A stretch of 64,000 nt of DNA from NCBI RefSeq assembly GCF_014652095.1, contig NZ_BMYD01000001.1:349466-413465 (forward strand). Direction: 5' to 3'. This DNA comes from Cognatilysobacter bugurensis. GTDB lineage: Bacteria; Pseudomonadota; Gammaproteobacteria; Xanthomonadales; Xanthomonadaceae. The notes under the pieces are model-generated. The model made no database searches. It had not been told where the DNA came from and worked only from the letters and a program-made list of their open reading frames with translations. Both the position numbers and the translations under genes were made by a program. Positions 7,831 through 17,016 of this stretch are shown here, in pieces. Positions within the stretch are counted from its first letter, which is position 1. Every line of letters begins with the position of its first letter.

Positions 7831-7861
7831 GCCGGCACCGTGTCGAATGCACGGCGCCGGC
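7831..7861. terminator. Possible shared terminator hairpin
   Basis: A 12-bp stem with one mismatch (GCCGGCACCGTG with CACGGCGCCGGC) and a short loop lies between the small gene and the convergent ABC1 kinase gene. It lacks a T-run, so its role as a terminator is uncertain. Confidence 0.45.
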
Positions 7862-7919
7862 GGCGGCCCCGTTGCCGGGACGCAGCCTCGTCATTTGAAC
7901 CCGCCCCCACGGGCTGCGC

Positions 7920-9611
7920 TCAGCGCGGCCCGTTTTGCTCCGCGCGCGGCGCGCGTCGGTCGCGCATCAGCGCGCTGATGACGATGGTGAGCCCGAGCGC
8001 ACTGCCGATCAGGAACATCACGAGCGCGATCGCCGGATAACCGAACAACGTCGGGCCGACGTCGACGCGCATCACGAGCGCCGACGCAACGATGAGCGCG
8101 GCGGTGACCAGACCCGCCGTGATGCGGTTTGCGATCTTCTGCAGGTTCTCCATGAGATGGGACTCTTCGAGCCCCGTCACGCGCATCTGAAGCCGGTTTT
8201 CCGCGAGCAGGCCCAGCACGTCGGAGACCTTGCGCGGTGCATCACGCATCAGCGCCTGCATGTCCATCAGATCGCCGGCGAGCTTCGCGGGCGACATCGA
8301 TTGCCGCATGCGGTCCTGCATCACCTGGTTCAGATGGCCTTCGACGACCGACTTGACGTCGAGCTCCGGCGCGAGCGCGCTGCAGACGATTTCGAGGTTC
8401 AGCAGGGTCTTGCCGAGCAGGCTGAGTTCCGACGGCGTACGCAGACCGCACGCCGTACCGAGCCGCGTGAGTTCGAGCACGAGCCGGCCTTCGCTGAGAC
8501 CGCGCGAGTGGCTGCGGTGCGCGGAAAACTTCGCAACCAGCTGGCTGACCTCGCGCTGGTAGCGCGTCTCGTCGAAGTCCTCGAGGCGCGTACCCATTGC
8601 GATGGCTTCGCGCACGACGTCCTCGCCGCGGCCGTCGACCGCGGCGAACAGCAGCTGGAACAGCCGGTCCCGTTGGCGCGGTGGAATGTGCGCAACCATG
8701 CCGAGGTCGAAGAGCGCGAGCCGCCCATCCTGCGTGAGCAGCAGGTTGCCCGGATGCGGGTCGGCGTGGATCTGGCCGTGCACGAGGACCTGATCGAGAT
8801 AGCCGCGCATCAGCGCGCTGGCGAGGCTCTCGAGGTCCTGTTCCATGCGCCGAAGGCCGGAGATGTCGGTCACCTTGACGCCGTGCACGAGGTCCATCGT
8901 GAGAACGCGCTTGCGCGTGTAGTCCCACACGGGCTGTGGCACGCACAGCTGTGGATACGGTTGGAAGCGCTCGCCGAAGCGTTCGAGGTTCTCGGCCTCG
9001 GTGCGGTAGTCGAGCTCGGCGATGAGGGTCTTGCGGAACTCGTGCACCCAATCGGCAAACTGCACGCGCCGGCCGAGGTCGGTGGCACGATCGATCCGCG
9101 TCGCAACCGAGTTCAGCGAGTCGAGATCGGAGTGCAATTGCTCGGTGATGCCGGGGCGCTGCACCTTCACTGCCACCTCGCGCCCGTTGCGCAGCCGCGC
9201 GCGGTGCACCTGGGCGAGCGATGCGCCGCCGAGCGGGGTCTCTTCAAAGTACTCGAAGAGCTTGCCGATGCGAGCGCCGAGCTCGCTTTCGACAACCTCC
9301 CGGATTTCATCGAACGGAATCGGCGAGACGTCGTCCTGCATGCGCTCGAGCGCGGCGATGTACGCGGGCGGGACCATGTCGGGCCGGGTCGACAGCGCCT
9401 GGCCGATCTTTACAAAGGTGGGCCCGAGCGCCTCGAGGTCGCGGACGAACTCCTCGGGCTTGCCCGCCGCTGGCACCGGCTCGTCGGCCGGTGCCAGCGC
9501 GTCCGGGTCCAGGCCGGTGAAGACGCCTGCGCTGCGGTACTTCAGGAGAAAGCGCACGATCTGCGCGGTGCGGGCGAGGCCGCGGGGGGCGTCTTTCACG
9601 GGAGTCTCCAT
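7920..9611 (-). CDS. ABC1/UbiB-type atypical kinase family protein
   Basis: This 563-residue member of the UbiB/ABC1/AarF family is linked to ubiquinone synthesis or lipid homeostasis. The family-defining KxGQ motif is at 68-71 (KIGQALSTRPDMVP). It is followed by the alanine-rich nucleotide loop GGASLAQVHRARL, a HADPHPGNLLL motif near 285 and FDLGM after it. Two hydrophobic segments at about 500-545 anchor the C-terminus in the inner membrane. This is not in the ubiE-ubiJ-ubiB context, so I do not call it ubiB itself; it could be a paralogue. It starts at ATG 9611, divergent from the DUF488 gene. Confidence 0.88.
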   Translation of the reverse strand: METPVKDAPRGLARTAQIVRFLLKYRSAGVFTGLDPDALAPADEPVPAAGKPEEFVRDLEALGPTFVKIGQALSTRPDMVPPAYIAALERMQDDVSPIPFDEIREVVESELGARIGKLFEYFEETPLGGASLAQVHRARLRNGREVAVKVQRPGITEQLHSDLDSLNSVATRIDRATDLGRRVQFADWVHEFRKTLIAELDYRTEAENLERFGERFQPYPQLCVPQPVWDYTRKRVLTMDLVHGVKVTDISGLRRMEQDLESLASALMRGYLDQVLVHGQIHADPHPGNLLLTQDGRLALFDLGMVAHIPPRQRDRLFQLLFAAVDGRGEDVVREAIAMGTRLEDFDETRYQREVSQLVAKFSAHRSHSRGLSEGRLVLELTRLGTACGLRTPSELSLLGKTLLNLEIVCSALAPELDVKSVVEGHLNQVMQDRMRQSMSPAKLAGDLMDMQALMRDAPRKVSDVLGLLAENRLQMRVTGLEESHLMENLQKIANRITAGLVTAALIVASALVMRVDVGPTLFGYPAIALVMFLIGSALGLTIVISALMRDRRAPRAEQNGPR

Positions 9612-9676
9612 TGCGCGGCCAGCGTATCGACGCTCGCGTCAACGGCTTTTCACCGAAGTAACCGCAGCATTCAGGC

Positions 9677-10228
9677 ATGGAACGGACCGGAACGCTGTGG
9701 ACCGTCGGTCATTCGACGCGGCCGCTGGAGCTCTTCTTTGAACTGCTGCAGGGCGAGGGCATCGAGGTGCTCGTCGATGTGCGCCGTTTTGCCGGCTCGC
9801 GGCGGAACCCGCAGTACTCGAGCGAGTCGATGGCCCGCGCGCTGCCGGCGGCGGGCTTCGAGTACGTCGCGATGCCCGACCTCGGCGGGCGGCGCCAGGC
9901 GCGTGAGGACACACCCCACACCGCGTGGCGCAATGCGAGCTTCCGCGGTTACGCCGACTACATGGACACGGCCGCCTATGCGAACGCTAGGTCACGTCTG
10001 GTCGCTCTCGCGCTCGAACGGCGCACCGCGGTGATGTGCGCCGAGGCCATGTGGTGGCAGTGCCACCGCAGCCTGATCTCCGATGATCTGAAGGCAGCGG
10101 GCTGGACCGTGTTGCACATTCTCGCGCCGAGGCGCGTCGACGAGCATCCGTACACGTCGGCGGCGCGCATCGAGGACGGGCGCCTCACGTACACCGCGCC
10201 GCCGGATGCGCAGGGCGCGTTGTTCTGA
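9677..10228 (+). CDS. DUF488 domain protein
   Basis: This 183-residue cytoplasmic protein spans the whole DUF488 family. It shows the family's opening WTVGHSTRPLELF, the VDVRRFAGSRRNPQY region and the MCAEAMWWQCHRSLI motif with conserved Cys and His residues. The biochemical function of the family is not established; the conserved Cys/His/Arg pattern suggests a catalytic or nucleic-acid-binding site. It is divergent from the kinase-like gene and convergent with the sugar dehydrogenase, so it is probably transcribed alone. Confidence 0.85.
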   Translation: MERTGTLWTVGHSTRPLELFFELLQGEGIEVLVDVRRFAGSRRNPQYSSESMARALPAAGFEYVAMPDLGGRRQAREDTPHTAWRNASFRGYADYMDTAAYANARSRLVALALERRTAVMCAEAMWWQCHRSLISDDLKAAGWTVLHILAPRRVDEHPYTSAARIEDGRLTYTAPPDAQGALF

Positions 10229-10267
10229 GGCCTTAGACGATTGGAAAGCGCCCGCCGTGTGCGCCTC

Positions 10268-11458
10268 TCAGCGCACTGGAGGGATCAGCTGCAGCAGACG
10301 TCCGTCTTCTTGGTCGGTGATCACGTAGACGTGGCCCTCCGGCCCGACCCGCACGTCGCGGATGCGCGCGCCGATGTCCTTGAGCAGGCGCTCCTCGCCG
10401 GCGATGCGATCGCCGTCCAGCGTCACGCGGATCAGGCTGCCATCGGCAAGGGCGCCGAGCAGCAGGCTGTCGTTCCATGCCGAGTCCGGGCGGCCGGTGT
10501 AGAACGCCATCCCCGCCAGGCCCGGTGACTTCTCCCACACGTGGTGCGGGGGCTGCATGTCAGGGGCCTCGTTGCCGACGGCCTCCGGAATCGGCAGACC
10601 CGAATAATTGATGCCGTGCGTCACCACCGGCCAGCCGTAGTTCTTGCCAGGGGCGGGCAGGTTGATCTCGTCGCCGCCCCGCGGGCCGTGTTCGGCTTCC
10701 CACAGCGTGCCGGTGCGGGGGTCAACCGCGAGCGACTGTGCGTTGCGGTGCCCGTAGCTCCAGATCTCCGGACGGGCGCCCGGCGTGCCGACGAACGGGT
10801 TGTCCTGCGGCACGCTGCCGTCGAGGTTCAAGCGCACGATCTTGCCCTGCAGCATGTCGAGCTTCTGGGCGGTCGGCCGGTCGTTCCGGTCGCCCTGGCT
10901 GATGAACACGTGCCCCTTGCCGTCGAACGCGATGCGCGAGCCGAAATGGTTCGGCCCTTCCAGCTTCGGTTGCTGCTGGTAGATGCGCTTCACGTCTGTG
11001 AGCGCGTTGCCGTCGAGAACAGCGGTGGCGACGGCCGTGCCGGCGGTGTCCCCCGGGCCCGGCTCGGCGTAGCTCAGGAAAATGCGGCGGCTCGTTGCGA
11101 AATCCGGTGCGAGCACCACGTCGAGCAGCCCCCCCTGGCCCTTCGCCCACACCGCGGGAACGTTCGCGACCGGTTCGGACAGCTCGCCCGTCGCGGACAC
11201 GCGGCGGAGGCGCCCGGGGCGCTCGGTGACGAGGAAACCGCCTTCCGGCAACGGCGCGACGGCCCACGGGTGCTCGAGCCCGGTGGCGATCTCGCGGACC
11301 TGCAGTTGCTTGCCGGGCGTCGGCGGGGCGGTGGTTGCTGCTGGCGCGGTCGCGGGCGGCGCGGACGCTTCGGCGGCGGCACCGGGCGCGCGATCGCAGG
11401 CGGCCAGGCTCAAGGCGATCACGAGGGCCAGGGCAGAGGAGAGGGCGGCATGGCGCAT
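10268..11458 (-). CDS. PQQ-dependent sugar dehydrogenase family lipoprotein
   Basis: This 396-residue six-bladed beta-propeller belongs to the glucose/sorbosone dehydrogenase (GSDH, YliI/Asd-like) family, which oxidises aldose sugars using PQQ. A lipoprotein signal ends in the lipobox LSLAAC with the lipidated Cys at 21, and an Ala/Pro/Thr-rich linker precedes the propeller from about residue 48. Typical motifs include LEHPWAVAPLPEGGFLVTER, YGHRNAQSL and EHGPRGGDEINL. The ATG at 11458 sits exactly at the signal peptide; the open frame further upstream does not look coding. No PQQ-synthesis genes are in the window, so the cofactor source is unknown. Confidence 0.88.
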   Translation of the reverse strand: MRHAALSSALALVIALSLAACDRAPGAAAEASAPPATAPAATTAPPTPGKQLQVREIATGLEHPWAVAPLPEGGFLVTERPGRLRRVSATGELSEPVANVPAVWAKGQGGLLDVVLAPDFATSRRIFLSYAEPGPGDTAGTAVATAVLDGNALTDVKRIYQQQPKLEGPNHFGSRIAFDGKGHVFISQGDRNDRPTAQKLDMLQGKIVRLNLDGSVPQDNPFVGTPGARPEIWSYGHRNAQSLAVDPRTGTLWEAEHGPRGGDEINLPAPGKNYGWPVVTHGINYSGLPIPEAVGNEAPDMQPPHHVWEKSPGLAGMAFYTGRPDSAWNDSLLLGALADGSLIRVTLDGDRIAGEERLLKDIGARIRDVRVGPEGHVYVITDQEDGRLLQLIPPVR

Positions 11459-11552
11459 GGCGTCGGTTCCCGGTTGCAATGCGCACAAGCGTCGCATGGT
11501 CGGCTGCGCCTGGCATGGCCGGACCGGGCGATTCGCCCTGGCGCCTCGGAAA

Positions 11553-13424
11553 TCAGCGGTAGCCGGCCGCCTGGAGTTCGAACAGTTCCGCATAGCGGCC
11601 ACCTTGCGCGAGCAGTTCCTCATGCGTGCCGCTGGCCTCGAGGCGGCCGTCGGCGAGCACGAGGATGCGGTCGGCCATGCGCACGCTGGAAAACCGGTGC
11701 GAGATCAGCACCGCGGTGCGGCCTGCCGACAGCGCCTTGAACCGCTGAAACACCTCGAACTCGGCGCGTGCGTCGAGCGCGGCGGTCGGCTCGTCGAGGA
11801 TCATGACCTGGGCGTCGCGCATGTAAGCGCGTGCGATCGCAAGTTTCTGCCACTGGCCCCCTGAGAGGTCCACCCCTTGGCGGAAGCGACGCCCGACGAT
11901 CTGGTCGTACCCTTCGGGCAGCGATTCGACCATCGCGTCGGCCGCCGCCCGGTGCGCGGCGCTGCGCACGCGGTTGCGGTCGTGCATCGCATCGACCCGG
12001 CCGACCCCAATGTTCTCGGCCGCGGTCAGGTGGTAGCGCACGAAGTCCTGGAAGATCACGCCGATCTGCCCACGCAGGTCGTCGAGGTCGTACTCGCGCA
12101 GGTCGCGGCCGTCGAGCAGGATGCGGCCCTCGTCGGGGTCGTACAGGCGCGCAAGCAACTTTACGAGCGTGGTTTTCCCGGCGCCGTTCTCGCCGACCAG
12201 TGCGAGCACCTCGCCGGCGCGCAGTTGAAAGTCGAGATGGCGCAGCGCCCAGCCTTCGGTATCGGGGTAGCGGAACCCGACGTTCTCGAACACGAAGCCG
12301 CGCTGGATCGGCTGCGGCGCAGGCACTGCGCCCGGGCGTGAGCGGATCTCGGGCTCGATCGTGAAGAACGAGAACAAGTCATCGAGATAGAGCGCCTGGC
12401 CGGCCACCTGCGTAAAGCCCACGAGCAAACTTTCGAGCAGTTGCCGCAGCCGCAGGAAGCTGCCGGCGAGGAAAGTCAGGTCGCCGATGCTGAAATCACC
12501 GCGCACGGTGCGCCACGCGATGTACGCGAACGCGACGTAGTAACCCAGCGTGCCGAGCGCAGCGAACAGCGCGCCCCACATGGCACGCCGCCGCGCCAGC
12601 GCGCGGTTGGCGAGGAAGAACGCATCGGCGAGCGTGCGGTAGCGCTCGATGAGGAAGCGGTGCAGGCCGAAAAGTTTGACTTCCTTTGCCGTGTCGACGC
12701 TCGCGCCGGTCTGTCGCACGTATTCGAGCTGGCGACGCTCCGGCGTCCATGCATAGCCGAGTGAGTAGCCGAGTGCATTGAAGTGCGCCTCGCCGACGAA
12801 CGCCGGCACCAGCGCAACGACGAGCAGCACGATCAGCCAGGGCGCATAAGCCACGAGGCCGGCGGCGAACGCGATCACGGTGATCGCGTCCTGCGCCTGC
12901 CCGAACAGCTGGCTCATGAGGCTCATCCGCCCCATCGTCTGCCGGCGCGCGCGGTCGAGGCGGTCCTGGATGTCGGGGTTCTCGAAGTCCTCTAGGTCGA
13001 GCGTCGCGGCGTGTTCCATGAGCCGCACGCTCGTCGCGTTGGTGAACAACTCCGACAGCAGCGTGTCGCCGTAGGCGATCACGCGGCCGAGCAGGTCGGC
13101 CGTGACCGCCAGCGCGAGCTCGATCGCGACCAGGGCGAGCAGGCCGTCGAGCTGGCCGCGCGCGAAGGCCGCCATCGGGTCGTCGAAGGCGATGCCCGAA
13201 CCGGCGAGGCGCACGGCTTCGTCGATGATCAGCTTGCCGACGTACAGCGTCGCCACCGGCAACAGCGCGCGGACCAGCCTCAGGCCCAGCGTGACCGCGG
13301 TGAGCGCCGGGCTTGCGGCCCAGACCGCGCGGAGGAACGGCGGCAGGTTGCGCAGCGCGTCCAGCCGGGCGCGCAGGCTCATGCGGGCCGGGTCTCTAGG
13401 GGGTGTCGCGGTCGAAGGGGGCAT
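11553..13424 (-). CDS. ABC exporter, fused permease and ATPase
   Basis: This is a half-transporter of about 623 residues with an N-terminal membrane domain (about six segments within 30-340) and a C-terminal ATPase. Walker A GENGAGKTT is at about 411-419, the signature reads LSGGQWQK, and Walker B reads VMILDEPTAAL. The Trp in the signature and the overall pattern fit uncharacterised exporters of the MsbA/HlyB superfamily. The substrate cannot be told. Two starts are possible: ATG 13424 or ATG 13382; neither has a strong ribosome-binding site. It is divergent from the GGDEF-EAL gene across about 250 bp that show no other gene. Confidence 0.87.
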   Translation of the reverse strand: MPPSTATPPRDPARMSLRARLDALRNLPPFLRAVWAASPALTAVTLGLRLVRALLPVATLYVGKLIIDEAVRLAGSGIAFDDPMAAFARGQLDGLLALVAIELALAVTADLLGRVIAYGDTLLSELFTNATSVRLMEHAATLDLEDFENPDIQDRLDRARRQTMGRMSLMSQLFGQAQDAITVIAFAAGLVAYAPWLIVLLVVALVPAFVGEAHFNALGYSLGYAWTPERRQLEYVRQTGASVDTAKEVKLFGLHRFLIERYRTLADAFFLANRALARRRAMWGALFAALGTLGYYVAFAYIAWRTVRGDFSIGDLTFLAGSFLRLRQLLESLLVGFTQVAGQALYLDDLFSFFTIEPEIRSRPGAVPAPQPIQRGFVFENVGFRYPDTEGWALRHLDFQLRAGEVLALVGENGAGKTTLVKLLARLYDPDEGRILLDGRDLREYDLDDLRGQIGVIFQDFVRYHLTAAENIGVGRVDAMHDRNRVRSAAHRAAADAMVESLPEGYDQIVGRRFRQGVDLSGGQWQKLAIARAYMRDAQVMILDEPTAALDARAEFEVFQRFKALSAGRTAVLISHRFSSVRMADRILVLADGRLEASGTHEELLAQGGRYAELFELQAAGYR

Positions 13425-13674
13425 GTCGAATTGTCGCAACCGGTTGTGAAACGACGGTTGCGCCAGCGCGTGGGGCCGCGCCGACCCGTCCGGCCTGATG
13501 CCTCCGTCTCGGAATTGTTCCCGGCGTCCGGGCGCAGCGGCCGACTTTGAACTGCGCGCACAGAACGCGACGATGCGGAATGCGCAAGATGGGGTCCCCC
13601 ACCTCCACACTGTCGGAAGTGCCGGCCACGGAGCCGGGTCCGACGGGCGCACGGCGCGGAGGCCGTGACGCCGC

Positions 13675-16600
13675 ATGGCAGCAGCCGCACCCCACCGCGA
13701 AGTCTCGACACCGCCCGACCCCACGGCGCGCTTCGACGTGCGTGCTCTCGCCGTGACCGTGTGCGGCACCGCGTTGTTCGCGGTCGCCGCGACGTTCGCG
13801 CCAGGGGCGCTCGTGTCGGCCGTCCTGATCGGGCTGGCCGCGGCGATCCTCTTTGCGGGGCTGTGGCGCTCGGCGCACTCGGCCGCCGCGATCGCCGTGT
13901 TCGGCGGGGCCGGAGCGGCCGCGCTTGTCGCGCCCGCCTGGCTCGATGCCGATCGAATGGCGATGACGGCCTGCGCGGCGGTGCTTGCCGTCGGCGTCGT
14001 GATCATTCGCGCCTTCGCGCACCGGCGCCAGACGACGGCGGACGGGCTTGCCGCGAGCGCCGTCGTCGCGTTCGCCCTGCCGCCGCTGGCGGCCTTGTGC
14101 GCGGTGCTCGTGGGGCCTGCCGGGTTTCAAGCGCTCGCATGCGGTGCCGGCCTCGCACTCGGCCTGGTGGCTGCACTTCCGACGCTGATGACCCCGCGGC
14201 CCGACGACGCGCCTTCGGTCGGCGTTCTCGCTGCCGTCGGCGGCGCGGCCGCACTCGGCACCGCCGGCTGGCTGGCGCTGTGGCCGGGCGGCTTTGCGCT
14301 GATCGCCGTGCCGCTCTGGCTCGGCGCGTTGCGGGGCGGACCGCGCGCGGCCGGGGCGCTCGCGATCGGAACCGCAGTCGCGCTCGCGGTCGTCGTGGCG
14401 CTGGGAGCGTCGATTGACCTTTGGCGCGGCGTCGACTTCGTCGCCGCGGCACTCGTGGCGGTTCCGTTGCTCGCCGGCGGGCACGCCCTGGCGATCTTCG
14501 GCCGCGAACGCGCCGGCGCGGCGCGGCAGGCGCGCTCGACGACCGAGCGGCTCGACCGACTGGTCGAACGCACGCCTGCGCTGATCGCGCGCTTCGGCCG
14601 CGATCTCCGACATCGCACCGCGAATCCGACCTATCTCGACTGGCACGCGCGCCCGACCGATCAGGTGCTCGGCTACTCCATCCTCGAAATCTACGGCGAG
14701 CAGGCCGCGGGCGCGCTCGGCAGCAGCGTGCAGCGCGTGCTCGCGGGCCAGTCGCAACGCGCGCAGGTGCGCGTTGGCGCGCGGCAGCTCGACGTCGCCC
14801 TCGAACCCGAGTTCGCCGCCGACGGCACCGTGGACGGCTTCCAGTTCTTCGGACAGGACGTCACCTGGCGTGACCAGTCGACGCGCCGCCTGCAGTCGAT
14901 GCTCGATGCCGCCTGTGAGCCCAGCGCGCTTCTCGACGCGGCCGGCACCGTGGTTGCGATCAACGACCGCCTCCGCGACTGCCTGCTCGTCACCCGCGAC
15001 GCGCTGGTCGGAAAGCCGCTCGACCGTTGGCTCGACGCCGAATCACGCATCCAGTGGGCTGCATTGGTCGACCTCGCGAGCGCCCAGCCGGGCATGCATT
15101 CCATGGGGCTCGCGTCGCCGGTCGAAGCGCAACGCGCGGGTGGCGACGCGTTCCCGGTGGAGCTCACCGTGACTGGCGTCCCGGGCGAAGACCCTTCGCG
15201 GCTCGTCGCCACGCTGCGCGACCTCGGCCCGCTGCGGGCCGCCGAGCAGGCGCTGATGGACGCGCGGGCGCAGTCGCGCACGGCGGTCGACTCCCTCGGC
15301 GAGCCGCTCGTCGCCTGCGACAGTGGGATGCGCATCACCCTCATGAACCCGGCCGCCGCGCGGCTGTGCGGCTGGAACGAGCGCGACGCGATCGGCCGGC
15401 CGCTCGAAGAGGTCGTGCGCATCGTCGATCCGGTGACGGGGGCGCCGCGCCCGCCGACGATGCGCCAGGCGATCAAGGACGGCGTGATTTCGCGCGCGCA
15501 GGACGATCGCGCGGTCCTTGATCGCGACGACAAGCAACACCCGATCGAAGATTCGGCGTCGCCGGTGCGCGACCGCCACGGCGTCGTGGTGGGCGGCGTG
15601 ATGCTGCTGCACGACGTCAGCCAGGCGCGCGCGCTGGCCAATCGTCTGTCGCACATGGCGCAGCACGACGCGCTGACCAAGCTGCCGAACCGCGTTTTGC
15701 TGCAGGACCGCCTGTCCCAGGCCGTCGCGGCGATCCCGCGCGGCGGCAAGGGCGCGCTGCTGTATCTCGACCTCGATTTCTTCAAGCACATCAACGATTC
15801 GCTCGGTCATCCGGCGGGCGACCACGTGCTGCAGGAAGTCGCGCAGCGGCTCGTGGCCGGCGTGCGCGACGACGACACCGTCAGCCGGCAGGGCGGCGAC
15901 GAGTTCGTGCTGCTGCTCAACCGCCTGGCCGATCCGCGCGACGCCGCGCGCGTCGCGGAAAAACTCATCCGCTCGATCGAAGAGCCGATCCCCTACCAGG
16001 GGCAGGACCTGCACGTGTCGGCGAGCATCGGCATTGCGCTGTTCCCGCAGGACGGGCGCGACGTGCCCACCGTGATGAAACAGGCCGACACCGCGCTCTA
16101 CAGCGCGAAGGAGGCCGGCCGCTGCCGCTACAGCTACTTCACCGACGTGATGAGCGAGCGGGCCGAGGCGCGCATGCGCACCGAGCACGACCTGCGCATC
16201 GCGCTCGGTAACGAGGACTTCCGGCTGTACTACCAGCCCCGCGTCGATCAGCGCGATCGACGTGTGATTGGCTTCGAGGCCCTGCTGCGCTGGCAGCGCC
16301 CAGACGGGCGCGTCGTGGCGCCCGACGAGTTCTTGGAGGTCGCCGAGCAGACCGGCCTGATCGTCCAGATCGACGAGTGGGTGATGCACGAGGCCTGCCG
16401 ACAGGGTCGCGAATGGCATGCGATGGGGCTGCCCATCGTGCCGATCTCCGTAAACATCTCGCTCGCGCGTTTCGACCCCGAGCGGCTCGTCAACCACGTG
16501 CGCAGCGTGCTGCAAGAGACCGGCGCCGACGCGCGCAGCCTCGAGATCGAATTCATCGAAAGCCAAATGTTTGCGCAGCAGGACCGGGGCCAGCAGGTCA

Positions 16601-16959
16601 TTGCCGAGCTCAAGCAGCTGGGCGTGCAGGTCGCGGTCGACGATTTCGGGCGCGGGTTCTCGAGCCTGAACTACCTCGTGCAGTACAAGTTCGACACGCT
16701 CAAGATCGACCGCACCTTCGTCTCGGGCCTGCCGGATCCGAAGCACTTGGCAATCGTGCAGGCGATCGTCGCGATGGGGCAGGCGCTCGATTACCGCGTC
16801 GTCGCGGAAGGCGTGGAGACGCACGAGCAGGCCGACATCCTCGCCTCGTTTGGCTGCACCGAGATGCAGGGCTTCCTGTTCAGCCGCCCGCTGCCGGCGG
16901 AGCAACTGCCGGCGCTGCTGCGCGACGGGCTGCCCGCGGATTTCCGGCGCATGGTGTAA
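13675..16959 (+). CDS. Membrane-bound PAS-GGDEF-EAL cyclic-di-GMP protein
   Basis: This 1094-residue protein makes and/or degrades cyclic di-GMP. Residues about 20-290 form roughly eight hydrophobic segments. Two to three PAS-like regions follow at about 295-405, 405-525 and 530-660. The diguanylate cyclase domain has an intact GGDEF at 740-744 and an RxxD inhibitory site at 731-734, exactly five residues upstream. The phosphodiesterase domain has intact EAL at 868-870 (EALLRW) and the DDFG motif. Both domains therefore look catalytically competent. It is a single gene with no visible partner. Confidence 0.94.
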   Translation: MAAAAPHREVSTPPDPTARFDVRALAVTVCGTALFAVAATFAPGALVSAVLIGLAAAILFAGLWRSAHSAAAIAVFGGAGAAALVAPAWLDADRMAMTACAAVLAVGVVIIRAFAHRRQTTADGLAASAVVAFALPPLAALCAVLVGPAGFQALACGAGLALGLVAALPTLMTPRPDDAPSVGVLAAVGGAAALGTAGWLALWPGGFALIAVPLWLGALRGGPRAAGALAIGTAVALAVVVALGASIDLWRGVDFVAAALVAVPLLAGGHALAIFGRERAGAARQARSTTERLDRLVERTPALIARFGRDLRHRTANPTYLDWHARPTDQVLGYSILEIYGEQAAGALGSSVQRVLAGQSQRAQVRVGARQLDVALEPEFAADGTVDGFQFFGQDVTWRDQSTRRLQSMLDAACEPSALLDAAGTVVAINDRLRDCLLVTRDALVGKPLDRWLDAESRIQWAALVDLASAQPGMHSMGLASPVEAQRAGGDAFPVELTVTGVPGEDPSRLVATLRDLGPLRAAEQALMDARAQSRTAVDSLGEPLVACDSGMRITLMNPAAARLCGWNERDAIGRPLEEVVRIVDPVTGAPRPPTMRQAIKDGVISRAQDDRAVLDRDDKQHPIEDSASPVRDRHGVVVGGVMLLHDVSQARALANRLSHMAQHDALTKLPNRVLLQDRLSQAVAAIPRGGKGALLYLDLDFFKHINDSLGHPAGDHVLQEVAQRLVAGVRDDDTVSRQGGDEFVLLLNRLADPRDAARVAEKLIRSIEEPIPYQGQDLHVSASIGIALFPQDGRDVPTVMKQADTALYSAKEAGRCRYSYFTDVMSERAEARMRTEHDLRIALGNEDFRLYYQPRVDQRDRRVIGFEALLRWQRPDGRVVAPDEFLEVAEQTGLIVQIDEWVMHEACRQGREWHAMGLPIVPISVNISLARFDPERLVNHVRSVLQETGADARSLEIEFIESQMFAQQDRGQQVIAELKQLGVQVAVDDFGRGFSSLNYLVQYKFDTLKIDRTFVSGLPDPKHLAIVQAIVAMGQALDYRVVAEGVETHEQADILASFGCTEMQGFLFSRPLPAEQLPALLRDGLPADFRRMV

Positions 16960-16981
16960 GCCGCGCGGGTCCGCGGCCGCG

Positions 16982-16987
16982 GTAAAA
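16982..16987 (+). promoter_or_regulatory. Candidate -10 box for the fumarase gene
   Basis: TAAAAT lies 30 nt before the GTG start of the fumarase gene, in the 57-bp gap after the GGDEF-EAL gene. The -35 side is GC-rich and unconvincing. Confidence 0.4.
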
Positions 16988-17016
16988 TCGCGGACTTTCC
17001 GTCACCCGGCGCCGCC

